From NCBI GenBank assembly GCA_958295665.1, contig OY282558.1, forward strand, positions 337,191,106 through 337,255,105: a stretch of DNA of 64,000 bases, written 5' to 3'. A model generated the notes under the pieces. The model did not search any database. It was not told the origin of the DNA and was given only the letters and a program-made list of their open reading frames with translations. This stretch comes from Tipula vernalis. Taxonomy: Eukaryota > Arthropoda > Insecta > Diptera > Tipulidae. Shown piece after piece: positions 42,774 to 52,799 of the stretch. Numbering within the stretch: position 1 is the stretch's first letter; every line of letters starts with the position of its first letter. The translations under genes and the position numbers were made by a program.

Positions 42774-44197
42774 TTGTTGCTATGTGGTCAGACACTAAAA
42801 ATAACAATGAAACGAAGGACAGGGATCATTCGCTTGATGGATTCATTTCATTCGATGATTCCGACCTCGATCCCGATTTCTAACCTATTGATTCGTCAAG
42901 CAGTGATGAACAATCTACTCCGCGTTGCCAGAAAAGTAAGTATAATTTGTTTAAAAAACATTAATTTATTAATAGAGTCTTATTGTCTTTTATAGAAAAA
43001 ATTAACCAGTTTTCAACTGCCAAGAAAAACAGTTTAAAGCTGTATAAGAATAAAAATCGAATGACTTTGCAGAGATTTGATGCGCCGAAAATCTCAATAG
43101 CTTGCCAGCCTTGACTAAAAAGGGAAAAGATAATCCGCAGCTCTGGAAATCAACTGTTAGAAAAAAAACTTAGAGAGCAAAGAACAGAGTACCAAGATGC
43201 AAAAGGAAAATGGCATTCTTAAAAATCTGTATCTGTAAACTGCGATTGTAGGTAAAAATGCTCTTTAATATTTTCGGAGGTTGATCAAAACAATATAAAT
43301 GTAACATTTTGGTCTCTTGATGCTAGTGGTAAAAACCACTGTTATAGTAAATTTATAAACAAAATCCCAACTTTAAGAAAACGAACAACTGAACTTATTT
43401 CTCGCAGAAGCTATACTTATGAATATCGGTTTGAAAAGGATTTTGAACAGCATCAAGTGAGCTTTGACCCGCAGAATATTTTTAATTTGCCTAAAGCAAA
43501 TGCATCGAATTTGACAGGTTTTTGCCACATAATCAATAAAAACCTACTGTGCAATACCTACTGGTAACGACATTGCTTCTTCGCTTAACAATATTTTAGA
43601 TAGATAATTTATTATGAAAAAGAAAGAAATTATACTATTGGGCGGTTATTGTATTCCTCAAAATAGGAATCGTCTTACATCAATAGCTATAGATATTACA
43701 TTTTCTAAGCAAAAATTCGAATATTTGCGGGATTACTCAGACATTTTTGGATACTGTACACTCAACTATACAAGAAATAGATGCCGTACTTTGTGTTATT
43801 TATAGGCACCAAAAGCACATCAATATTTACAGCCCTATATCTTTAATGCAACAATTGAAATCATTCAGGTTTCATAATGTTACATTAGTAATTTATCTGA
43901 TACATGATAGGAACTTTTTAAATTATAATATTAGCTTAAAAATTGATTTTTCCACTATCCAACTCATGAATTGCTTTAAGATCATTTAGATCATTTTCTA
44001 AAAAAACAGGATTATTTGAAATTATTGGTAACCGGAATAAGAAGCAAAGCTCCACTTTATTAACTGACCAGTTACAAAAAGTTAATAGATGTGTGTTTAA
44101 GCCTTATCTGACAAAAGAGAAATTGAAGGATATAACGTCCATGCTGAAAAATATGCCAGACATCGATACAGCATTCTATAATGCTTATATTAAATGA
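42774..44197 (+). pseudogene. Decayed coding region of unknown identity
   Basis: Peptide-like stretches follow each other in shifting frames: NNLLRVARK near 42905, then KKLREQRTEYQDAKGKWHS (about 43160-43220), a Cys-containing piece, then LRKRTTELISRRSYTYEYRF with FEKDFEQHQVSF (about 43375-43480). The end is clean: STLLTDQLQKVNRCVFKPYL, then TKEKLKDITSMLKNMPDI to a stop at about 44195-44197. This looks like one gene with many lesions, perhaps a transposon-derived protein since the block order reminds me of uncharacterised insect transposase-like families. I cannot name it. An intron could also explain one of the breaks. Confidence 0.4.
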
Positions 44198-45784
44198 ACT
44201 GTGTTATTATGGTATGATTAAAATAATATTTATTTTTTTAAGATTTTGAATTTTTTATTTAATTTTTTATAGAAAATAAAAGAAATAAACCAAAGAAATA
44301 TTCAGAGTTTACATTATTATAGAAATTGTATGCTATTAAATGTATGTAGTTCAGACATTTCTATTGGGTTTCATCAGAGTCTACTAGAGTATACAGCCGT
44401 AATCATAATGACGTATTTTTAGAAGCTGTTTTAGTGGTATAACTTTTCACTGATTTTCCTAGGAATCCATAGTAAAAATGACGTTTTTCAATGAAAAATT
44501 ATATAAAAGTTTTCTACATATCTTTAACAACAATATTCATGAAGGCTGTGTTGGTATTACATAAATATTAATTGCAGAAATATTAAAATTAAATTATTTC
44601 TAAAATATATTTTCCGAACTTTCATTTTGAAAAATACATCAAAGATGGCTCTGACAAATTAAAATAATACTTGCTAAATTTATCTTCAGTTTTACTAGTG
44701 TACATCAGATGTCTAAGATGTTTACAGAAAAATACGAAATAAAATTATTAAATCATAAAATTGTCACACGTTCTTAATATTTTGTGAATTTGTTTTGCTT
44801 TTCCTCCAATTTTTGATCTCCAAATTTCCCCAGGTGATAATTTTTAGTAAGATTTTACTAAATTTTTACGGCCATCGCTGCCATCTATGTAACGTATATT
44901 GACTTAATGACCACGCGATTTGTAGTAAGCTTTTATTTCAATTTCACCAGAATGCTGTTGTTATGATTTGTTTCTTAAATTCTGGTTTAAATAAATAAAT
45001 TATTCCAAGAAAATGAAAATATTTCAGAAATTACAATTAAGAATTAGTAACGTTTTCATTTAAAAATTTGTCTTTGGAAAAAAGTGATTTCCCATATGTT
45101 TTATGTATTTTACTATGAAAAGTTTGGTTTTTTCCTCGTTTTTAATTCCTTTATAAAAGCTTTTTTTTAGACTATGGCCTTGTATAAACTAGGTTACTTT
45201 GGTTTCGTTCACCGAATAGTGAGATGTTTGTCGTATATCAACATTTCGTAGCAGATTGAAAACTTATAATTATTGTCGTACACAAACGTTAGTGCAAAAA
45301 ATTATTTGCGATCCTTACTTCAATACTTAAGTAATTACATATTATTGCTTTTAAATAAAACATTATCTTACAGACAGGGGCTGTCCGCAAGCACTTTAGC
45401 GCCTGGTGCATTTTTACATTTTATTGCGCCCCAATAATTTTTGCTTATTTGATTCAATATACATATATAATTTTTGGTTAAGTTTATTATTAATTTAGTA
45501 TACTATATACATACATACTTATGTATGTATACGTATATTCCACATCACCTGAAGTACCTTTCATTAAGTAAATTTCTTTCAGACTTATAACTTATGTCAA
45601 ATTAGATAGATTTTATAGCTGAAGTATATATTCCTCGTTTATAAACAACACAAAATCCATACTCATCCTATAACATTATAAAAATTATAAAATAATCGCT
45701 TTGGAATTATTTTAAATATAAAACAATTCATAGCGATGACTAAAAATAAGTTAATCTCATTTATAAACAACTTATTGTAAAAAA
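44198..45784. other. AT-rich non-coding stretch
   Basis: No gene, RNA or repeat is recognised. The GTATGTATGTATAC-like tracts near 45500-45540 are simple sequence. Confidence 0.5.
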
Positions 45785-47014
45785 ATTAATATTTCGTGCT
45801 TTAATCGTGGCAAATTTCTCAATTAAAGTATTGTAGTCGATTTTATCTATCAAATCTTTTTCGATTGACATGATAGCTAAGCCATTTAATCTCTCTTGTG
45901 ACATAGAGCTCCTCAAATAATTTTTAATAAGTTTTAGCAGGCACTGTTAACAAAATTTTAGGAGCAATGACTGTATTTGGAAATGCAAGTTCTAAGTTGT
46001 TGCTAAAAATATAGTTTAGGACATCAAGAGAGACAGTGTTCGATTCCAATAACGTCGACAACATTTGAAGCTCATTTAATAAGTCCTTATCGTCGATATC
46101 TGAAGCAGTTCCGTTAGTTAACACCTTTTTTAAATGTTTACAATTTTTTTTTTAAATCTTCAGGAGACATGACAGATAATAATTGAATGTATAAAAATAA
46201 AAAAAATATTCTTTCTTTTTTCTTTATCTGTTCTCAACTTTTGAAGAAACTTTATTGTAGATTGAAGTTGTTTTATTGCAGCTAAAATATTCATTTTGGG
46301 ATTTTGGAGGTATTTGCTTACTATATTAATAGTTTCTAAAATTTAATGCTAAATATTTAACGCACATATAAACTTAAATTCTAAAATTTTACCTCCCAAA
46401 GCTTCTGCAGTATTTACTGTAGATGCATCATCAAACGTTGAAACTTCGATAAGAGCTTCATAAATATCTCCCAATTGTTCCTTTAATGGGTTTAGGGCGT
46501 TTTTATTCGGCTTTCCCATCTTGTGGTACAAATTGGTTTAAGAGTACAATTATTAATATGTATTTTTAATACTGCCCATCTTTTAACAGAACTGGAAAAA
46601 AACAAATACAAATTTTGAACAATATCAAATAAACTAACAGCATCTCGGAAGCATTGTGCCGCATCATTAACAACTAAGTTTAATGTATGGGACGAGCACG
46701 GTACAAAAAAAGCCCTTGGTTCTTTAGTTCGTATAAGATTTTGCATACCAATATATTTGCCTTTCATGTTTGAACCATTATCGTAACCCTGACATCTACA
46801 ATTTTCCAGTAAGAGCCCCATTTCGTTCAATTCATTCAATACCATTTCAGAAAGACAAACCTCCTTTAGTATCGTTGGCTTCCAAGAATGTTATGAAATG
46901 TTCTCTGATTTCAAACATAGAGTTTTTATAACAAAGGAATCGAATAATTAACGTTAATTGCTCTTCATGACTCTTATCTTGAGTACAATCAACTATTATA
47001 GAATCATATTTTGC
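45785..47014 (-). pseudogene. ZMYM1/hAT-like protein, C-terminal half (downstream of LINE insertion)
   Basis: Proteins of this group have a TTF-type zinc finger, a DUF4371-like region and a hAT dimerisation tail, and derive from hAT transposases. Pieces on the - strand in order: ILDCTQDKSHEEQLTLIIRF-like reading before 46860, CQGYDNGSNMKGKYIGMQ, AFFVPCSSHTLNLVVNDAAQ, CTTRWESR, then PLKEQLGDIYEALIEVS, EALGGKILEFKFICAL, and the tail with LNYIFSNNLELAFPN, KILLTVP and MSQERLNGLA-like residues near 45900. Several frameshifts separate them. The piece is cut at 47014 by the LINE and continues at 59409. Confidence 0.82.
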
Positions 47015-47019
47015 ATTAA

Positions 47020-47027
<8 letters not shown>
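47015..47027. repeat. Target-site duplication of the jockey-type LINE, left copy
   Basis: ATTAATTATTAAT, 13 bp, repeated at 59396-59408. Confidence 0.9.
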
Positions 47028-47062
<35 letters not shown>

Positions 47063-47209
47063 ATTTTATTTATGATAACAATAAAATTTTTTTACAAAGT
47101 AACTAGTCATTTTTGACTAACAGCGTTTGACTCTGACAATATAATAATAAAGCACTCATATGTGTTCTTTACATAAAGTGTTGTTTTGGTTGATGTTGCA
47201 TTGTGCGGA

Positions 47210-48383
47210 CTATTCAGGCAACTCAAAAGGTTTTAGTCTTTTGAGTCTTCTTATTATACCCTCTTGATGAAGTAGTCTTGCAGCTTCGATGTTAGGGTGA
47301 TGATGGAGCCTCTCCTGGTGTTTTTGAGCACATTTCTTTATTTCACTTGCGACTGTGTCTATTCCGAGATCTCTATGAAGGTCACTATTACGAGTGTACC
47401 AAGAAGCATTTACAATTCCTCTGAGGACTTTATTTTGAAATCGTTGAACTATCTGTTGATTGCTGATTTTGGTGCATCCCCATAGTTGAATACCATATGT
47501 CCAGACCGGCTTGAGTACTTGTTTATAAAGCATAAGTTTATTATGAATGGATAACTGAGAGTTTCTTCCAATTAACCAGTACATTTTTCTATATTTTAAC
47601 TGAAGCTCTTCTGCTTTCTTTTTCACATGTACTTTCCACTTTAACTTTGCATCAAGGTTCATACCAAGGTATTTTGCTTGATTGGCATGTGGTACAGAGA
47701 TATTATTGAGAGTCACAGGTAGTGGTTCTATTGATCTATTAGTGAAGTTAATGTAAGTAGACTTCGATTCATTCACTTTAATTCTCCACTTAGCTAGCCA
47801 ATCTTGTATATTATTTACGGCTATTTGTAGTTTGAATGTGACTTCACCGATTGAGTCACCAACAGCTAGAATTGCAGTGTCATCTGCAAACGTAGCGATA
47901 GTTGTATTTCTCGTCTGCGGTATGTCGCTAGTAAACAGCACGAAAAGGAAAGGCCCTAAGACACTCCCCTGCGGGACTCCTGCTTTAGCTTCTTTAATAC
48001 TGGAGTAAACTCCTTCCTGTTTAACTCTAAAATATCTCCTTTTCAGGTATGACTTTAGCAGTTCGCAATACTCAAATGGCAGAGTTTTCTCCAATTTAAA
48101 TATTAAACCATCTAGCCAGACTTTGTCAAATGCCTGCGCTATGTCAATAAATATGGCTGAACAAATCTTTTTTTCCTCCAAGGATTTTTCTATTATATCT
48201 GTTATTCTATGGACTTGGTCGATTGTGGAGTATTCCTCTCTAAATCCAAACTGATGGGACGGAACAGCTCCTGATTTTACAACTTCTGGTTTAATTCGTT
48301 TTAATAACAATCTCTCAAATAGTTTTGAAATAGTTGGAAGAAGTGATATTGGCCTGTACGAGGCCAGTTCACTTGGTGGCTTA
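47210..48383 (-). pseudogene. Jockey-type LINE ORF2, reverse transcriptase part
   Basis: This is the 3' continuation of ORF2 past the BEL-c insertion. RT blocks are complete: ASYRPISLLPTISKLFERLL, FIDIAQAFDKVWLDGL, AGVPQGSVLGPFLF and the catalytic FADDTAIL, followed by the thumb (NESKSTYINF, KYLGMNLDAKLKWK) and the C-terminal region common to jockey elements, ending at a stop at 47210. The reading frame is unbroken through this part. The apparent N terminus upstream of PGKPPSE is LTR sequence read through by chance. Confidence 0.9.
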
Positions 48384-48388
48384 CCTGG
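48384..48388. repeat. BEL-c target-site duplication, left copy
   Basis: CCTGG, repeated at 56191-56195. It lies inside the Pro-Lys-Pro-Gly codons of LINE ORF2. Confidence 0.92.
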
Positions 48389-49135
48389 TGTGTGTACCAA
48401 AAGGTAATGGTACAAAAAGGTACAATAACAATTTATCCAAATGGTTGGTTCCACGATCAAAAATAAAACCACTTGAATATTTGGTTTATCGGAAACAATA
48501 AGCTTTTTTTTTTGTTTAATTTTAATTTTATTTAATTTTTATTTTGGTGTTTTCGTTTCGATGGTTGATTGTAAAGAGAAGGAATTAAATTTTAGTTTTT
48601 GACAAAATGGTAGTTTTTGTGGTAGTACAATTCAATTTTGGTAGTACATTATTTTAGTTTCTAAAATTAACAATATGTGTCCTATGTGTAGCTGTTCTAT
48701 GTGCTATTGAACGCACTCAAAATTAAATTGAGCAAACAATTTATAATACAATTTTATAATTTGTAAGACCCTACCTAATTGTCAAATTGTGTGCAAAAAA
48801 AAGGTAAACAATACAAAAAGGTAAGCAATTAAATTTTACATAATTAATTCTAAATTATTAATTATTTCAACATATTTTCAGTTTCAAACTAATAATAAAT
48901 TATTGTGCAACTAATTTCAAGATAAGTTTTAAATTATTATATTGATTTGAAGTGAATTTTAATTAATACAAATTCTTATTTCATTTTAGCTTTTAGGTAA
49001 TGACATTTACAAAAATTCAAATATTGTAAGAGTAACACAATTTTTAAAAGGAATATAATTCAACTTTGTAAATGTAAGTTAACTAAATTATTTTATATTA
49101 TGTTTTTAGTATATTTAGTACTGGTGTCTTCAACA
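48389..49135 (-). repeat. BEL-c 3' LTR
   Basis: Begins TGTGTGTACCAAAAGG and ends GTCTTCAACA on the + strand. It lacks the TATG at the position where the other LTR has CTATGTATGTGC. Confidence 0.92.
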
Positions 49136-49160
49136 TCCCGGCCGGCTTGAATCGGTTGAT

Positions 49161-52100
49161 TCAACATACTGGAAGTCTACAAAGTTTGTGAATTGAACGC
49201 TTCATTTGACCTTTATGTGTTTTGAGGGTGACAACTCTTACGTTGCCGTCTGCTCGTGGATGCAATTCTATGACTTTGGCCAGTAACCACTTTGATGGAG
49301 GTAGGTTATTTTCTTTTACAAGCACGATATCGTCAATTTTTATGTTATTTTCTTTTATATGCCATTTGCTTCTGTGTTGTAGATTTGTGAGATATTCCAG
49401 ATGCCATCTTCGCCAAATTTGCTGGTTTATTTTTTGTAACATTTGCCATCTGGACAACTTTGAAATTTTGACATCTTCAAGGTCTTGGCTAGGTAATTGA
49501 GTTGTAGGTCTGCCGATTAGGAAATGCGCTGGCGTCAAATAATCCAGATCCTCGCTTGACAGTACACATATTGGACGTGAATTCAGCATGGCTTCTATCT
49601 CCGTTAATAGCGTAGTCATCTCCTCGATCGTGAGTATATGGCCATCAGTTACTCTTCTTAAATGGAATTTTGCGCTTCTTACAGCAGCCTCCCAAAGGCC
49701 ACCAAAATGTGGGGTGCTCGGTGGAATAAATTTAAAGTGTATTTCATCTGCCAATAAAAATTTTGAAAATGTGTTAGAGTTTTGTTTTAAAAATGTATAT
49801 AATTCATGTAAATGATTTCGGGCCCCAATGAAGTTGGTTCCATTGTCGCTCTGGATCTCGCTGCAAATTCCCCTGCGAGCCACGAATCTGCGGAGTGCGG
49901 CCAAGTAAGCATCTGTAGTGAGGTCGGAGACAAGCTCAATATGCACAGCCTTGGTGGCCAAGCATACAAAGATGCAAATGTAGCTTTTGAAAGTCTTCTG
50001 GCCCCTTCCTCTAATCGAATGAGTTTTAATTGGACCTGCGTAATCTACTCCGACTTTGTGGAATGGTCTAATCAGTGTTACTCTTGGATTTGGTAAGTCA
50101 CCCATTATTTGATTGGATTCTCGTGCACTATACTTCGTGCATTTTATGCAGTTGTGGATTACCTTTCTAATCAAGTTTTTACATCCAACGATCCAATACT
50201 TATACCGTAGTGTGGCCATCATTAATGTGTGCCCCGCATGTAGATATCTTACGTGATGTTCCTTTATGATTCTTTCAGCCAGTTTATTTTTTGCTGTTAA
50301 AATAAGCGGATGTTTGACGTCATAGGTTATGGCTGCGTTTTTTATTCTCCCACCAACTCGTAAAATGCCTGTTTCATCCAGAAAGGGGTTTAGATATTTC
50401 AAGCTACTTGAGATTGGTAATGCTTTATTGGATGCGACGCATTTAATTTCATGCGAAAAATGTTTGGATTGTATGTGACGGAAGATATAAAATTGAGATT
50501 TTCGGTGTTCTGCGGTAAGTATAAATGTTGTAGAGGGTGGTTCTGGTTGTCTTTTCAATTTTCTATCTATAAATCGTAGTACGTAGGCTAGGATTCGGAC
50601 TATTTTACTGAAACTTGATATATTTTCGATCAAAGTGTCTATTACATTAAATGGTGGAATTTGAACGTGTATTGCTTGATTTCGGATTTCTTCGGTCGTA
50701 ATACATTGATTTCTTACTCCTGTTGGCCAATTATTGCAGTTAGCTAGCCACGTTGGGCCATTCCACCACAGGCTAATTTCCTGCCATTTTTCTGGGTCAA
50801 CTCCTCTGGATGCATAATCTGCCGGGTTGTCTTGTGAACTGACATGTCTCCACTGAGATCTGTTCATATGGGTTAGTATCTCGCCTGTCCTATTACCTAC
50901 GAAGGTGTTCCATTTTGTAGGATGAGTGGAGAGCCAATCTAACACAATAGTCGAGTCGGTCCAAGCGTTGATTTCGGTGATATTGGTTTTTAATGCTTGC
51001 TTGGTTGAAATAAACAGTTTGCTTAACAGCAATGCTCCACACAATTCCAGACGCGGAATTGATACTTGTTTTATCGGTGCTACTTTTGTTTTTGCAGTGA
51101 GTAGCCTCACGATTGACTCTCCATTAGGTTTCATTACTTCAATGTAAATAACTGCAGCATATGCGTACTTGGAAGCATCTGAAAACCCATGTAATTTTAA
51201 CTTGGTGTCTGAGGTTGTGCCTATGTGTCTGCCTATCTCGATGTTTTCTACTTTCACTAGGTTCTCTCGTAATTTCAGCCATTCTGCTTTTACATCGTCT
51301 GTTAATGTATCATCCCAATCTAGATTTCGGAGCCATAAAGTTTGGAAAAATATTTTGACCTTAATTGTTATAGGAGCAAGCCATCCTAAAGGGTCGAATA
51401 GGCGACTTGCTTCTGACAGGATTTGCCGTTTTGTCGTAGTTGGTTGAGAGTTTAGGTTTACTCTAAACTGGAAACAGTCGGTTTTGGGATTCCAGTGTAG
51501 GCCCAAGACCTTGGTAGCGTTTGACTCTTCTATCTCCAAAACGTTCATTTGGTTGGTTGATTGGGTACAATTTTTTTGTAGCGTTTCGTCGTTAGTAAGC
51601 CATTTTCTGAGATTAAAACCCGAACTGGACAATATTGTGTCTATTTCATTACATAACCTAATAGCATCTTCAGTTGAATCACATCCTGTCATCAAGTCGT
51701 CTACGTAAATATCATTTTTTATATGAGTTACGGCTTCTGGGAAAATCTCCTTGTATTTTTCGGTGGCTTCGTTGAGTGCGCGAGTGGCCAAATATGTTGC
51801 GCTTGCTGTACCGTAGGTGACTGTCTGTAGCTGGTATGTGGTGAAAAGTTGGTCACTTGTTTCTCGCCAAACTATTCGTTGATATCTTGTGTCGTCCTTG
51901 GCTACACGAACTTGTCTGAACATCTTCTCGATGTCAGCTGTAAAAGATATTTTATATAGCCTAAAACGGATTAAGATATCATATAGAGTTGATTGTATTG
52001 TTGGGCCGACTGCAAGACAATCGTTCAAGGATATTCCTGTGGTCGATTTAGCGGAACCATCAAAGACGACTCTTAGCTTTGTAGTGCTGCTGGAATTCTT

Positions 52101-52661
52101 GATTACCCCATGATGTGGTAGGTAGTATCCGCTGAGGGCTGCTTCTTTATCAGTTATCTTCTTCATGTGTCCCAACGATATGTACTCTGCCATGAAATCT
52201 TTGTACTGTGATGCAAATTCTTGGTCTCGGATAAATATTCTTTCCACAGAATGCATTCTTTGCACTGCTGAGTAAAATGAATCTCCCAACATAGATGGTG
52301 ATAATTTGAAGGGTAGTCGTACTTCAAATCGACCAGTATTGTCTGTCGTTTTCGTTGTTGCGAAATGTTTCTGGCAGAATTCTTCCTCCTGAGATAGTTG
52401 GCTATGTGGATCTTCGACAGTTTCAATTTCCCAAAACCTTCTTAATAAGCTTTCTACGCTGTTTTCTGGATCACTTAGACTAACTGTGATGGATTGTCTT
52501 GGTTGAGCTTGATTGTCCGATTTTACCCTTAGCGAGTGATTTAAACCTGCCACGGCCGTGTAGTAATTTTCTTCGAAATCTGCATCTAGCTCTTCTTTTT
52601 CGTCCAGTTCCGGTCCGTGTCTTTTCTTTAAAGATGCGAGTTGCGCCATTTTGATATTCAC
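49161..52661 (-). CDS. BEL-c ORF-B: RT, RNase H, integrase and DUF5641 behind a Gag N terminus
   Basis: 1166 aa, uninterrupted. Residues 1-49 are the Gag N terminus (from MNIKMAQ to SD). They are fused by a deletion of the rest of gag and the protease to the RT precursor region (QAQPRQSITV). RT: Asp242 in FTADIEKMFRQ and YVDD at 319-322. RNase H: FSDASKYAYAAV (Asp495), IPRLELCGA (Glu539) and AWTDSTIVLDWL (Asp569). Integrase: HHCC zinc site at about 802-841, then Asp873 (VDYAGP), Asp939 (SDNGTNF) and Glu991 (GLWEAAV). DUF5641 near the end has DDIVLVKENNLPPSKW. All catalytic residues of these three enzymes are present. No protease is encoded in this ORF, so any maturation would need the enzyme from ORF-A or another copy. 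Confidence 0.92.
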   Translation of the reverse strand: MNIKMAQLASLKKRHGPELDEKEELDADFEENYYTAVAGLNHSLRVKSDNQAQPRQSITVSLSDPENSVESLLRRFWEIETVEDPHSQLSQEEEFCQKHFATTKTTDNTGRFEVRLPFKLSPSMLGDSFYSAVQRMHSVERIFIRDQEFASQYKDFMAEYISLGHMKKITDKEAALSGYYLPHHGVIKNSSSTTKLRVVFDGSAKSTTGISLNDCLAVGPTIQSTLYDILIRFRLYKISFTADIEKMFRQVRVAKDDTRYQRIVWRETSDQLFTTYQLQTVTYGTASATYLATRALNEATEKYKEIFPEAVTHIKNDIYVDDLMTGCDSTEDAIRLCNEIDTILSSSGFNLRKWLTNDETLQKNCTQSTNQMNVLEIEESNATKVLGLHWNPKTDCFQFRVNLNSQPTTTKRQILSEASRLFDPLGWLAPITIKVKIFFQTLWLRNLDWDDTLTDDVKAEWLKLRENLVKVENIEIGRHIGTTSDTKLKLHGFSDASKYAYAAVIYIEVMKPNGESIVRLLTAKTKVAPIKQVSIPRLELCGALLLSKLFISTKQALKTNITEINAWTDSTIVLDWLSTHPTKWNTFVGNRTGEILTHMNRSQWRHVSSQDNPADYASRGVDPEKWQEISLWWNGPTWLANCNNWPTGVRNQCITTEEIRNQAIHVQIPPFNVIDTLIENISSFSKIVRILAYVLRFIDRKLKRQPEPPSTTFILTAEHRKSQFYIFRHIQSKHFSHEIKCVASNKALPISSSLKYLNPFLDETGILRVGGRIKNAAITYDVKHPLILTAKNKLAERIIKEHHVRYLHAGHTLMMATLRYKYWIVGCKNLIRKVIHNCIKCTKYSARESNQIMGDLPNPRVTLIRPFHKVGVDYAGPIKTHSIRGRGQKTFKSYICIFVCLATKAVHIELVSDLTTDAYLAALRRFVARRGICSEIQSDNGTNFIGARNHLHELYTFLKQNSNTFSKFLLADEIHFKFIPPSTPHFGGLWEAAVRSAKFHLRRVTDGHILTIEEMTTLLTEIEAMLNSRPICVLSSEDLDYLTPAHFLIGRPTTQLPSQDLEDVKISKLSRWQMLQKINQQIWRRWHLEYLTNLQHRSKWHIKENNIKIDDIVLVKENNLPPSKWLLAKVIELHPRADGNVRVVTLKTHKGQMKRSIHKLCRLPVC

Positions 52662-52799
52662 AATTTAACACTATCACTAATTATCACACTGTTTAACTTA
52701 AACTCGCTCAAAATCGAACGATTAGAAAAGTATAAATTAGCTCGAGGGTTAGCGTATACGATCAGAAATTCAGAATGCAAAAGTACCAGGTTCGATGCT
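52662..52799 (-). repeat. BEL-c internal copy of the 5' leader
   Basis: From AAGTACCTCAACTAAGCATC to the ATG, this 138-bp segment repeats 54950-55087, the true leader. It begins directly after the RT codons for VGPTI, so ORF-A runs a few codons into it and stops. Confidence 0.92.

Noticed and set aside
48384..48472. Apparent N terminus of the LINE RT ORF at 48472
   Set aside because: These codons come from the BEL-c LTR joined by chance in frame. The true ORF2 continues from 56196.
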